Positions 22,995-34,854 of a DNA stretch of 64,000 nt are shown here, piece after piece. The notes beneath the pieces are model-generated. The model was not told where the DNA came from. It made no database searches and saw nothing but the letters and a program-made list of their open reading frames with translations. The translations under genes were made by a program, and so were the position numbers. Position 1 is the first letter of the stretch; every line of letters begins with the position of its first letter. Source of the DNA: Symsagittifera roscoffensis (lineage: Eukaryota > Xenacoelomorpha > Acoela > Convolutidae); contig NC_087071.1 of NCBI RefSeq assembly GCF_963678635.1, positions 19,655,613 through 19,719,612 on the forward strand. Reading direction: 5' to 3'.

Positions 22995-23156
22995 CTATTT
23001 TTCGAAACGCTTAACTTTTTTGTCATCTTCAATGCTTTTCAACTCTTTTTCACTAAGAGTAAGTTTACTGGTTTTACTGATTTTACTGATTTTAGGTGGG
23101 TTCTGGACTTTTTCAGGTGAAATTGATTCTACTTTTTCCGCTGTTGCTGAACTTAC
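22995..23156 (-). other. Coding-like Lys/Glu/Ser-rich stretch, minus strand
   Basis: An open minus-strand frame of 53 codons without ATG. It is rich in K, E and S (ISPEKVQNPP, LTLSEKELKSIEDD) and ends at TAG 22995. The unit 2 counterpart (about 39700-39840) preserves SEKELKSI and EKV-x-SP-like words but is broken by stops and a frameshift. It could be an exon or a decayed transposon ORF. Not recognised. Confidence 0.3.
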
Positions 23157-25045
23157 TCACCAATAAAATTTTTGCAATAATTTTTATATTTAACGAATAG
23201 AACAATTTATAAAAACTTTTGTATATCATGTTTTTCATTACTCATTTACTACAAATTAAAAATTATTTTCTTACACTTTTTTGACAACATAAATTGCGTT
23301 AAGACAGATTGAAAATAGTTTTTAGAAAACAGTTTCACATGTGGGGGATGAGGGCAAAAGAGCTCAGGTAGCAAAGACATTATATGTATATATTGTTCTG
23401 AAACAACAGTTTTTTTTATGTCGCTTTAGAAAGTTTCATTTTCAGATTCCGAAAATAGCTCAACATCATCATCATACAGACTACCAGGCCTGAGACTTTA
23501 TGGTGTGCTTGATTTTGATTGAAAATCACCCGTTTATAAAACTGTCAGCGAAAAAAGAGAAGGAATTATAACCAATGGTAGCCCTCTTTTTAGTGACAAA
23601 CTGATCAGCTACCTTCACCTCTCTTAGAAGTCAACTTGTAGCTTTTTCCAGTTCTCTTGCATTTTGAGATTTTTTGGTATTATTTTAATTTAAGGCGTAA
23701 TTTTGCTATCTATAATATGATGAAACAATCTGTTCTCACTAACCATACTTCTTCTTTACTTTTTCTCTAGCTTGTCATGACACACTTTGTCCAGCTTATT
23801 TAATAAAAAAATCAAAAGTTTTGGCTCTCTTCCATTCCCCCTCACATATCAAAATTTTCTATTTTTCTAGTTTTTGAATTTGTTATTTTGGCTGATTGCG
23901 TTACGTTACAATGAAAAGTATGAAGAACAAAATTTTTTCACAGTGGTTAATTTTTTTAGTATGCCAAGTTTCATTTGACAACGTTTAAACAAACTCTCAA
24001 GACTGAAATTTGAACAGGGGAATGATGAAAAGGGTCTTTTATTGTTATTAAACGTGTTATTAGGGTGAAGTTACGATCCGGAGTATGAAAGTGCGAAAAG
24101 ACGAAAGAGACAGACTCACATTATAAAAACTGGCGAAGAAAAAAGAAATAGAAGAAGTAAAAGAGGGTGTTTAAAAGCAATCAATGGATTCCTTTTCCTT
24201 TTCCCAACCACTGTTAAATTATATTTTGAACACAATTTAAAAGTTGTAAAAAGGCAAAAAAAATTAACATAGTGAACAAGGTAACTCATGTAACCAGATT
24301 TAATATCATATTTTACAAGGTAACATCACACATAGAGCCGCAAAATTACGTAAGACGTAAATGAACATAGAAACATTGAGTATAAAAACTCACATTTTTT
24401 AAATGCTTTTTACAGTTTTCCAATCAACCTCGTAGAATCTGAGCCGAAAAATTTCCTAAAAATAGACGTAGAAACGGCAACTTTCGTTAAAAAGAAAGGA
24501 GATCACGCTGATATGATTTATTATACAGTTAAGAGTATTTCAATTTTGTAACTATTCGCCACGGCTACGTAAATATTCGATATAAATGAGCATTTATGTA
24601 ATATAACTATTACGGTAAGATAGCTATTACGTAATTGTTTGTAAATGTTCAATTAAACACAATGGCACCAGGAGCAACAATTTCTTATAGCAAAAATTCA
24701 GTTCAACTACAAACGATGAAGTGCCAGCACTCAATAAAAAGAGAAAATAATTGATTATATTATAATTAAAATCGTACTTTTAGCAAAATTATAATTAATT
24801 AAAATCGCGAATTTTAGATGTTCAAACGATTTATAACCCATTGTAATGTTAACATTTTTCGTGACATTATGATAAACTATAATCAATTATAATTGATTAA
24901 AAATTATACGAAAATCTCTTTTAATCTATTATAATCTATTATCATTGATTATCATCCCTTTTTCTATCAAAATTACCTCATAAAAAAACCAATTATAATG
25001 GGTTATAAGTTAGCTAATCCGCACGAAAACACAGTAAAAACCAAA

Positions 25046-25051
25046 TTTATT
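25046..25051 (-). terminator. Candidate polyadenylation signal AATAAA
   Basis: On the minus strand AATAAA lies 45 bases downstream of the TGA at 25097, followed within about 20-30 bases by a GT-rich stretch (TTTTTACTGTGTTTTCGTG), the normal arrangement of a metazoan 3' end. Confidence 0.5.
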
Positions 25052-25096
25052 TTAAGTTTAAGCTATAAGTACAAAAGTACAGCTTCTTTTAGTTCA

Positions 25097-25237
25097 TCAA
25101 TTCCCCTTATTTGTGCACCTTCTATTGACAGGTGGGTGTATGTAGGATGCACCTTCAAGAGACAGGTGAATGTTGATGGCTTGCAATATCTTCTCCTCCT
25201 CTGTCAGCTCACGTCCTTCTCTAGGATCTGGGAATCC
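25097..25237 (-). CDS. Candidate 3'-terminal coding exon of an unknown gene
   Basis: On the minus strand the acceptor GACTTGATTGTAG is followed by a 47-codon open frame ending in TGA. The peptide is convincingly protein-like, with an acidic/basic helix (GRELTEEEKILQAINIH) and a SYIHPPVNRRC tail. A canonical AATAAA follows 45 bases after the stop. Codon composition is far GC-richer than the flanks. It lies inside a unit-1-specific C-rich block, so it may be a host exon or a gene fragment captured by a mobile block. I do not recognise the protein. No counterpart in unit 2. Confidence 0.5.
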   Translation of the reverse strand, partial: GFPDPREGRELTEEEKILQAINIHLSLEGASYIHPPVNRRCTNKGN

Positions 25238-25385
25238 CTACAATCAAGTCACATCCATCACGCAATATGATTATTTATATACATCGAGGTTATACTGTAT
25301 GACCTGTATGCTAACTGAGACGTCACATCATATCAACCCCATCCAACACAATCACAATATCCCTCCCCCATATTGAAATTCTTAC

Positions 25386-25483
25386 CCCTTCCTGGTTGAA
25401 TAAAACCACCAACCGTCCACGTCCCCCCACTCTGAATACCAATCCCTCCTCCCAACACAACACCTCACCCCCTTCCACCCCTC
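25386..25483 (-). other. Possible upstream exon of the same gene
   Basis: On the minus strand ATATCTAG precedes a 98-base G-rich segment ending at a GTAAGAAT donor; the intron to 25237 would be 148 bases. One frame is open and leaves phase 0, as exon 25097-25237 requires, but a second frame is open too. Low complexity makes this weak. Confidence 0.2.
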
Positions 25484-27099
25484 TAGATATAATTCAATCA
25501 AAATTGATATCTTTTTTAAAATTAATAAAATATAATCGATTATAATCAATTATAATGTTTTTTTTTGTTTCGAAAAATAGTAGCAGTTTAATCCAATTTT
25601 ATCGACTTTAATTGACTCTTCTTGAAACTTAGAAAGAATACTTAAACTTTCTAGAAACTTTCTTGAAACTTCGAGAAAAAAAATAAAAATCCCTTAAATC
25701 TTTTAATTTTTTTTTACCGAGTGTGCTTGGCTCTTCTCTAGTCCTTTTTTTGATATTTTTAAAAAAATAGTATCTGGAAGTTTTTTTAACAGGACTTTCC
25801 ATGTCATAGATTGCCTCAGCGTGAACGAGAAACAAGTTTTTACAACATTTCTTACCTTTGTTTTGTGAACAAGTTTTGGTAAACTCGAAAACAGTCATTA
25901 AACCTTCTGAACGCTGTTTTATAGGTTATTTGTATTCAAATCAAAGCGCTACATGTACTCTCTTTTTATTATAAGCACAAAAACTCACAGCCCAACACAA
26001 AACTTGGGTGGAGTGGTTTATAGTGTTTGTACTAGGCGTGGGACCTTATAAGGATTGACCAAAAAGAGGAACGTAAAACACGGCGGAACTATCTGTGCTT
26101 CCAGCAGAGCTGCCGGGTATACTCTATTTATATTTCATTTGTTGAATTTCTAAGAAAACGAGAAAATTTTAAGAACCTAAAACCAGTTTTGGGTTGTTAT
26201 TGATCTAATTAGCCTTCACGTTAACTCTCGAAAGATCAAAAACTCTGAGTAAGAAATGTATTTTGTTAAGTCAAGCTTTTAATTGAGTCAATTAAATACC
26301 CTTGGAAAAAATCAAGAACGATTTTTTATACAGAGTCATAAAACTTTTTCCAAACCGTTTTTTTTTTCATCATCATTAGCAGTTTGCTCTCATTTGTTGA
26401 CAAACTGGTATCACTCATTTGAAATTTCCAACAATCGGTTTTCAAAAAATTCCAAAAAAACTATTCGTTATGGCGAAAATGCTTGCCATACAATTTTTAT
26501 ATGATAAGCATGTTTTAAAAAAAATTAAAGCCAGTTTTTTCCATCAGCAGTCTGTTCATCAGTGTTGAGAAAGCTGCAGAAATCATTTAAATTTTTTGTG
26601 AATTGTTTTTTGAAAATGTATGAAAGTTGTTTGATAATCATTTTCTCCATAGACTTGATGTATGGAATTGTATGATAAAAATTTTTGTTGTATGTAATTG
26701 TATGATAAGCATTTTTGGTGTATGTAGGTCAACCCGGGTAAAAAAGATCAAGATAAAAAAAGCAAACTAAATTAACAAGCTCAATATTTAATGTGCTTTT
26801 CGACATCCTTTTCAAATGTTTTGGCTCCCCTCCAATTCAAGGTCAAAACAAACTTTAAGAACAGTCCTCGTACAGTATCACATGGTATTTTCATGGAATA
26901 AATTTTTCAAACGTCAACCCTTTCTACATTTTTGTCGCATCTAGCAAAAAAATTAAATTCACTTAACTATATTATAAAAGGCTTAATTAATTTTAATGTG
27001 ATGTACGAACACGTATGTCTTGATTTCAAGTTTTTCGAAAAAAGTTGGCTCACTTTTGAGCTCTGCATTTTTACTCTTGCCAATTTTGACGAGTTTTGT

Positions 27100-27300
27100 T
27101 AGATCAATTGAAAGCTGCGGATGTTCATATATTTGGCAACTGTGTTTTTGTTCGCGATAGTCGAAGCCAAACTTTGTTTTGCCAATCCGGTTTAATGTTT
27201 AACGACTTGTCTGTGGAATCCAGGACTATACATACCCAAAGTTTTGCGCCAATCCAGTGCAAAGTTGGCTCTCGTAAAATTAGTCATACAATCTGACTTT
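27100..27300. repeat. Relic of the CATTACGAGG terminal-inverted-repeat family
   Basis: Shares CTTGTCTGTGGAATCCAGGA, TACCCAAAGTTTTGCGCC and an inverted end (AAGTTGGCTCTCGTAAA) with the copies at 45125 and 48629. Left end decayed. Confidence 0.5.
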
Positions 27301-27369
27301 TTTCTGAGCCAATTAGATTAACTTGTACGATACTTTTTAAAAATAATTTTTAACTTTCTTCTAAATTTT

Positions 27370-27440
27370 GAACGCACTAATTAATGAAGATACTCATAAC
27401 GCACTAGTTAATGAAGATGAACGCACTAATTAATGAAGAT
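27370..27440. repeat. Three-copy tandem repeat beside the gap
   Basis: AACGCACTAATTAATGAAGA occurs at 27371 and 27420, with a variant (AACGCACTAGTTAATGAAGA) between. It may continue into the gap. Confidence 0.8.
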
Positions 27441-27482
27441 ATGTTTTGTACAAAAAAAATTTCAGGCCGCAGTTTGGGCGGA

Positions 27483-27682
27483 NNNNNNNNNNNNNNNNNN
27501 NNNNNNNNNNNNNNNNNNNNNNNNNNNNNNNNNNNNNNNNNNNNNNNNNNNNNNNNNNNNNNNNNNNNNNNNNNNNNNNNNNNNNNNNNNNNNNNNNNNN
27601 NNNNNNNNNNNNNNNNNNNNNNNNNNNNNNNNNNNNNNNNNNNNNNNNNNNNNNNNNNNNNNNNNNNNNNNNNNNNNNNNNN
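27483..27682. other. Assembly gap, 200 N
   Basis: Exactly 200 N, a placeholder size. It hides the junction between tandem units 1 and 2 and the 5' part of the second copy of the 67-nt exon. TTTCAG directly before it could be a splice acceptor. Confidence 0.98.
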
Positions 27683-27726
27683 GTCTTATTTGGATCTACA
27701 ACGCCTGCGATTAATCCTAAAATTGC
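27683..27726 (+). other. Second copy of the candidate 67-nt exon, 5' end in the gap
   Basis: The 44 bases equal 11191-11234 without a mismatch and are followed by the same GTAAGTGA donor. Confidence 0.5.
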
Positions 27727-28692
27727 GTAAGTGACAATTTAAATCATGAGGCAAAATTGAGCTGTTTTTAAAATGCTATATTACGCAAAGAAAATCATTT
27801 CATACTTCAGAAAGAGGGTGTTTCGCATTTTTTGATCAGTTATGTTAACAAAAAATTTTATCGTCGACAGTAAAGAACAAACAAAATAGACAAACTTTAT
27901 TGTACGTAGTTAGTAAAGTTAATCAAATTTTCAAATTTTCAGATGAATGATGTCAATGTAAGCGTTTCCAAGATTTTTTCAAAAATCACCAACGCAACCA
28001 CATCATCAAAGCGGGTAAAAAGTAGCTTTAAATTGTTATTACAGTTACCCAATCACTAATTTACTCAGAAACTCATTCTATAAAGTAAGTTCTGGAATAA
28101 AAGCAATCATTTTGTGATAAAGTCTTTAAGGCAAAAAACGGCTGCTGAAAAAATTTTTCAGACGAGTCAAAAGTTCCAGTCCAACTTTTAGCAGAGTTTG
28201 AGCGGTTTGAGTGATTTTTCTAGACTATTGTGCATAATATTTTGCTCTCAATTGAGCGGTTTGAAGCGGTTTTGTTTGCTTTTTGAGAGGTTTGTAAAAA
28301 ATATTGGGCGGTTTTCTATTTGACTTTTAAGGAGATCTAATGATACTTGACAACTGGTTTTTGGATTCTAGAACAACTTAGATTGGCTTTTGCTTATATT
28401 TCCGGTTTATGGAAGGTTGAACATTTTAAGGGTTGATTGTGCATGCACTGCAACAAAACATGAGGAGAAGAATTTCGGGATAAATTTTTGAAAAAAAAAT
28501 ATATAAAGAATTGAGGGGTTTGAGCAGTTTTTGCTGAGATTTGATTAGTTTTGAGTGCAAGATTTTAGCAAGCTTTGAGCAGTTTGAGCGCAAGCGTCAA
28601 AAAATAAATATCAAACTGCTCAAAATTTAAGCTGGATTTTGACTAGTTTCTAAAGCCTTTAGAACAACTAAATCAGGGAATGTTTTCGAAAT

Positions 28693-28937
28693 TTATCGCG
28701 CGTTAATTGTCCAAAATTGGCCAAAATGGCAATTTTTAAACCCCCATAGCTTTACGAAAAATGATCACAGGTGAAATATCTTTTCAAATTTAAGCTCAGG
28801 ACAACAATACCTTTTGAATGATATTTAAAAAATTCCGTCAAAAATGGCTAGGTAAAAAGTCGAAATTTGTCTGAGGAAAAAAAAACCACCCGGAGCACAA
28901 ATATTCCGTTACTTTCGTATCGAAAGTCGGAACAACA
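28693..28937 (-). repeat. GTTCCGACTTT small-repeat family, half copy
   Basis: Runs from TCGCGCGTTAATTGTCC to GTCGGAACAA. It replaces 12211-12440 of unit 1 rather than being cleanly inserted. Confidence 0.7.
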
Positions 28938-29984
28938 AGGAAAACGACTAAACTTTTTATTATTAAAGCGCGCAATTCATATTCGTTTTGCCTTTGAATT
29001 TATCAAACTTTAAATGTGAACATGAACAAAATGTGAATAAGAAGATTCGAGATTATCCGATTGGTCCCAGTGACACAGGGAATTAGATAATAGCTTGACT
29101 GTATAATTAGAGCTCGATCGGCTACAGTTAGTACCACAAACCAAATATGCAAAAAAAAACAAGAAAAAAATCGAATCATTTGTTTTATAAAAATTAGCAA
29201 TTCAAAGATTCATTAAAATATCTCCTCCTTAAAGAAACCTTTATTATAACACATATTTGTTTTAAATATTTTAAATAAATTAAATTTTTTGAAACAAAAG
29301 TTTTAAACAAGTGTGTCTCAAAACTGCGAGGTTTTTTCCGCAAATGTTTTTAATGTTGTTCGAAATTGAAACGGCTTTTAATTGATGTATCGCTCAACTT
29401 ACCACGATGAATTCTTGTCGTCCCTGATTTCGCGTGAAAAAGAAATTAAACCGCACACGAAAACATAATTGCCGCCAGTTTCAAAACTACGCCTTGCATC
29501 ATAAGCCGAGATCAGCTTTGAAGTTTTTGTCTAATTTGTTTTTCAATAGAAACACTTCATTTACTTATGCAAACCTCAAAGATCTTGGGCAGTTTTTCAA
29601 AAATTTGGTTTCAAAAAAATTGCAATTACTTCAGTAACAATTTTTCCGGAACAGTAGCCCTTCTCCCAAAATCTTGACATTCTCCATGAACTTCGCAAGC
29701 TGAAACAAGAATATTAATTACTCCAACTGAAATCTTCAGCATTATTATAACTCTTCAAAATTTTACACTTACTGAAAAAAATACCTTAAACCAAACAAAG
29801 CTTTCCATTTTTTGTCGAGAATAAACTACCTTGATATTGAAAAATTGCGCCAGTACGTGAGAAAAATGATAACGTTGGAGAACTAGGAATAAAAGCAACA
29901 ACCATTTTAATTTTTTGTTGCTGTTCTACTCAGATTGATCAAAATTGCACAACCAACAATTCCATACTACAGAAAAAAGCTTAT

Positions 29985-30515
29985 TGTTCCGACTTTTGAT
30001 ACGAAAGTAACGGAATATTTGTGCTTGGGTGGGTTTTTTTTTCTTCAGACAAATTTCGACTTTTTAACTAGCCATTTTTGACGGAATTTTTTTTATATCA
30101 TTCGAAAATCATTGTTGTCCTGAGCTTCAATTTGAAAAGATATTTCACTTGTGATCATTTTGCGTAAAGTTATGAGGGTTTCAAGATTGCCATTTGGGCC
30201 ATTTTGACCAATTTGACAATATAATTCGCGCTATTAACGCGTAAGCGGAGATTTAAATTATAAATTGTTCCAAATTGATTGAACGAAGCTTATTTGCCAT
30301 AATTGATTTTTACAAGGAACGAAATCTATCTTTTTTGTTTTTTATATGGCGTGTGGGGGGATGATTTTCACAAAAAAAACTTCAAATTTAAAAAAAAAGT
30401 TTCATTTTATTTTATTTCCTGTAATTTTTATGTTATTACTGCTGCTCCATAAACCTTAAAAGGCAGCCGGAACATTCAGGGCTTCGCCTTGATACGAGCA
30501 GTATTGTTTGTTTTT
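29985..30515 (+). repeat. GTTCCGACTTT small-repeat family, nearly full copy
   Basis: About 530 bp from TTGTTCCGACTTT to GATACGAGCAGTATTGTT. The centre is CGCG-rich and there is a hairpin-like GGGCTTCGCC near the end. The unit 1 site (13515-13670) has unrelated DNA, so insertion came with loss of about 150 bp. No ORF; a non-autonomous element is inferred. Confidence 0.7.
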
Positions 30516-32012
30516 TATCAGAAAACTCAAAAACAAATTTTTTTCACATACAAAGAAAAATACATCGCAAACAACTCAGTAAAATTTTTATTTTTGAAAG
30601 GATAGAGAAAAAAACAAATATTATGATTTTTTCAGACTATAAAGCTTGCATTCTAAAAACACAGTGTTTGAAATATGCTTAATTTATGACATATTTAATT
30701 CGGTCTTATTAATTGAAAAATAAAACAACATGACCGATACTTCAAACTCACCTTCCTTACTGAAACACAATTTTGCTAGTACAATTTTTAGAAAGGAACG
30801 AATTTGTAAAACACTGATTTTTAAATGAATGAATTTTGGAAAGGAATGATTCAGAAAGTGAAAAAACAAGGGTGGAACTCGACCCGTTTTGACCCAGTTA
30901 ACAAATTAATATAAAAAGATAAGAAGGCCAAAAATGGTCATAACTGGTTGTGCTACTTTTCAAAAATGGAAGAGAGGTAAACGCAAATCACATTTTTTTT
31001 GCCTATGAAATAATCAAACATTAAATGTGAACTTGGACTAGAATGTTTATAGGAAGATCCAAGATTATTTGATCTAAGTGATACGAGGAAATATACGATG
31101 GCTTGACTTCCAAATGTTGTTATTGACCATTTGTTGCAAATGTTGTTATTGACCATTTGTTGTTATTAAAAAAATGACAAAAAAACGCAGAAAGAACCTC
31201 AAACCTTTCAAATTTTCAAGAGCAAAATTTTAAATTTAATCAAACCAATTTCAAATAAAATGCTTCCACTTACAAGAAAACTTGTTTTTCTTTTACAAAA
31301 TCTATCTGCTTAATTTTCCGCACAAATTAACAGGAAATGAAATATTCCAAACCGAAAACCGAAAAACGCAAAACGAAACTAAAACCCATTTGAAAACATA
31401 TTTGCCACCTTTCAGTAGTCTGAGTGAAACTTAAAGGTCTCAAGTAACTCTCTGATGTGTTTTTCAACGAATCAGTTCAAACGGATCAGTTCATTTGCAA
31501 ACAATAAAGACTATGGGCGTATGGTTGTCACTTGCACTTTGTTCATAAACTAATTTTGTTCCATTTTTTTCAGTAAAGACTTTTTGGAACAGCAGCCCCT
31601 CTCTCACAACCTTGCAATTCTCTCAAAACTTGCGATCTGGAATAATAAGAAGAATTACTCCTGTTGAAATGTACAAAACTTTGCAGAATATCTTTGGTAT
31701 TGTACAATATTTTACACTGTTAATTATTACAGTTCTTCAAACCCAACAAAATTTTCTTTTTCTGTCAAGACCAAATTACCATAACATCGACAAATTACTC
31801 TATCTCGTCGGGAAAATGACAAAGATGAGAACGGCTTTGTTTTTCTGCAGATTTAGGAATAAAAGTTAGATCTCTTTTACTCTTGTCAATTTTGCATCAT
31901 TCAGGTTGACCAAAACTGCTTGGCAAACTTTTCCATAATACAAAAGCTTACTTATACCATTCATACAATTCATGTTAAAAATTTATGTAAAAAAGATAAA
32001 TTAAACACTTAC

Positions 32013-32044
32013 CATACTCTGGAGTTTCATGATAAAAATTTTAT
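32013..32044 (-). other. Candidate 32-nt minus-strand micro-exon, unit 2
   Basis: Counterpart of 15191-15222: same TTTTTTAG acceptor, same length, same GTAAGTGT donor. The third frame stays open with two residue changes. Confidence 0.25.
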
Positions 32045-34854
32045 CTAAAAAACACTAACACCAAAACTTTTCTCGCACAAAAAAAACTAAAACTATTTCG
32101 CAGAAAATTCAAGATAAATTTTATTTTCGTAAGGACGTAAAAAAAAACTAAACATATATTTTTTTCACGGCTAAAAAGCTTGTACTCTAATGAACGCATT
32201 GATAGTATCTCACCAATTAAAAACTAAAACAAACTGATTGATGTTTCACACAAAACTTCTTTCTGATTTATAAATCTCGTGTGAGCTGCATTACGTTTGC
32301 GACAAAAGTTTACAAGTGTGTTTGTACAATGGTTTAGAAATGATTGATATTGCATAAATTATTTGCAAGTCGAAAAAAACAACAAGAAAGTTTTATAATG
32401 AAAAAAGGCTTGTCATGCAATCCCAAATGAAAAAGTTTTCTGAATTTTTGTACAGATTTGAAAATCATGTGGTGGACAACCGAAGCGATCTCAGTCATCA
32501 AAAAGTCATGTCGAGCTGCAAGAAAAAAACCAACAAAAAAAATCGAGAGTTTCATCTTCTATGATATTAAGTTTGTATATTAAGTTTTTACCAAAGGTGG
32601 CAATGTATATCGCTGTATATTAAGTTTTTACCAATCGTTTTTCATCCTTTGCAATAACCTTCGTTGTTCTACTTTTTTTTGTTAAAAAAGTGAGCCTGGC
32701 TGGAGTTTTATTCTGAATATCAATTTTTGCATGCAACAAATATGTTCGGAAAAGGCTTGCTTGAGCATAGTAAATTCGTATTTATAAAAAATTTTCTAAA
32801 TGAAAAATTTTATGTCAGGCAGTTCTCTAAACAAAAAATTGTATTACTGAGCATTTTTGAAAAGATTATCATATCGTATTATCATTATTGAAAAGCTTCA
32901 AAACTGTCAAACGAATAAAATTTAAAATACACGTTTTTTTCTAGGGTACGTTTTTTCTTATTTAAAACCTTTTGTTTTTGATCACATTTTTGACAATGAG
33001 TATTTTTTACATAAACATTTTAAACTGATTTGAAGTTACATGACACATTTTTTGAAAGAATTGCTTGAACTCTTACTGCCGAAAAATACAACTTTTTAAA
33101 TCACATTTTTGACAACTAAAATGTTTTGATTTATCGAAAAGATCCTAACTTAATTGAAATTACATTCAGCAATTTTTGAGGTAATCGAAACATTTACTAT
33201 TACCAAAAAACCATACAATTTTACAATCATACAATTTTGCAGTGGTAAAATAGTAAAAAACCAATTATGTTACATTCAAAAAACGTTTTATTTGATGATC
33301 AGAAAGTTTCAAGGCGTTCAATTAGACCTAAATGTTGATGAAAAAACTCAAAAGCTCCTTTTCAATGTTAATGCAAGTTGACTTGGATTACTCACTACCT
33401 TCTATTTTACACATATTTTTTACGCATTGAATTTATTTTCTTTAATTATTTTTAAATAAAAAAATAGGCAGTTTTTCCGAATTTTGATAAAACGAAGAAC
33501 TAGTTGTTAAAATTTACGACTTTACTTAGAAATTCGCACTGTTAGTTGACCAGAAAGAAAACATAAATTTCTTTGAAAAACTTTAGTAAATATTTTTGAC
33601 CTGAAGCAAATTTTGGTTTTCCTTTAAAATGTTCTGAATATTTCATTGAACTATCTGAACCAATGAATCTTTCATTAATAATTCAAACAATATGATTTTG
33701 AAACAAAACAATTTTTCAAACACTATACACTTTTTTCGAAAATTTACTCTTTGCTCTTGCAGGAACACAGTTGACAAAATTGTTGAAAATGAAAAAAATT
33801 CAGCCTGGCTAAAACTTTAATTTTTTTTTTGTTAAAACCATAGTCAATTGCGGATCCATTATGTACAGGTTTTTTGTAATTGTCCTTTAAAATTAAGTTT
33901 AATTGACTCAACTTTACAAAAATGCAGTTCGGTTTCCTTTTTGAAAACATTGCCCAACTATAGGCTCAATGTTACAATTGAAATAAACCAAATTTAATAA
34001 CTAAAAAGCATTTAAGGGAAAATAATCAATTTTTTGCTAAAGTAAAACAAAATTGAACAGAATTGTATATCAATTGCCTACATAAACGATTAGATTCCAT
34101 TAACTGTCTCGAAAAGAACCTAATCAATTTCAATATCAAGGAAGTCAATTCCTTTATAATGAGAATTTTATTTGAGTCCCCGTGTTGCTTGGTGTGTGTA
34201 GAAAAAATGCTGACCTTACAATTACCATAGAAGTGATTGTATGATATTCTTTTTTCATCAAAATTTGTCCTAGCAACTCTCTTTCTTAGAATTGAAACCC
34301 ATACCACACAAATGTTTGGCAGTTTTGTTACAAGAAAATGTTTTGATTTGAATAAAAGCTCTCCGAACAAAAATATTTATCAAAAAAATCTCAGAAAAAG
34401 GTATGACATGCATTTTCCATCGCAAAAAGAAAAAAAACTACTGGTAAAAAACTTTCTCTCGGTTTTGATTGCAAAATCCCTTCTATGTCCGAAAAAATAT
34501 TTTACGATCGAAGATTTTTGCCGACAAAATTCGATTTTTTGCTTCTATCAAGTAGTCTAGGTTGAAACTTCCGCACAAAAAAAAACTGAAAACCGAAAAT
34601 ATTTTTTATGAAAAATTTGATATGTAATTTTTTTTTTGCTAGAATAAAACTAAATCTGTAAAAATGTTTTTCTTAGTTTCTATGTTTTTAAAGCACTGTT
34701 TTATTAGCAAGAGAATTTTTGAATTTTTTGTATCAAATTGCGTGAAAACCTTTGTATTATTTATTATGGCAAATCAGCCAAATAGAGCCTATTCGTGTTA
34801 AGCTGCCGATAAAACAATGTGTATTTTTTTGTTATCAGCATCCAGTTTCAAGCG

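Larger units (their letters stand above)
24740..25560. repeat. Second C-rich block between palindrome arrays (unit 1 only)
   Basis: Left arm 24740-24960 and right arm 25500-25560 contain AATTGATTATA and ATAATCGATTATAATC words. The interior (25000-25490) is much more C-rich than its surroundings and holds the candidate terminal exon below. Unit 2 lacks it: 41950 continues directly into the 25725 equivalent. Confidence 0.7.
11168..27005. repeat. Tandem segmental duplication, unit 1 (about 15.8 kb)
   Basis: Collinear with 27683-42767. By eye the two are roughly 88-96% alike depending on the segment, with many small indels. Anchors: 11191 = 27683, 12480 = 28970, 13740 = 30560, 15880 = 32730, 18540 = 35365, 20640 = 37500, 21975 = 38605, 22840 = 39530, 26760 = 42515. 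Unit 1 alone has the C-rich blocks at 20660-21600 and 24740-25560. Apart from the candidate exons listed separately, no gene is supported. Confidence 0.92.

Noticed and set aside
27411-27734. ORFs spanning the N gap.
   Set aside because: Continuity across N is artificial.
29985-30515. Helitron end (hairpin near the 3' end of the small-repeat family).
   Set aside because: The terminal CTRR and TC start are absent and the hairpin is too far from the end.
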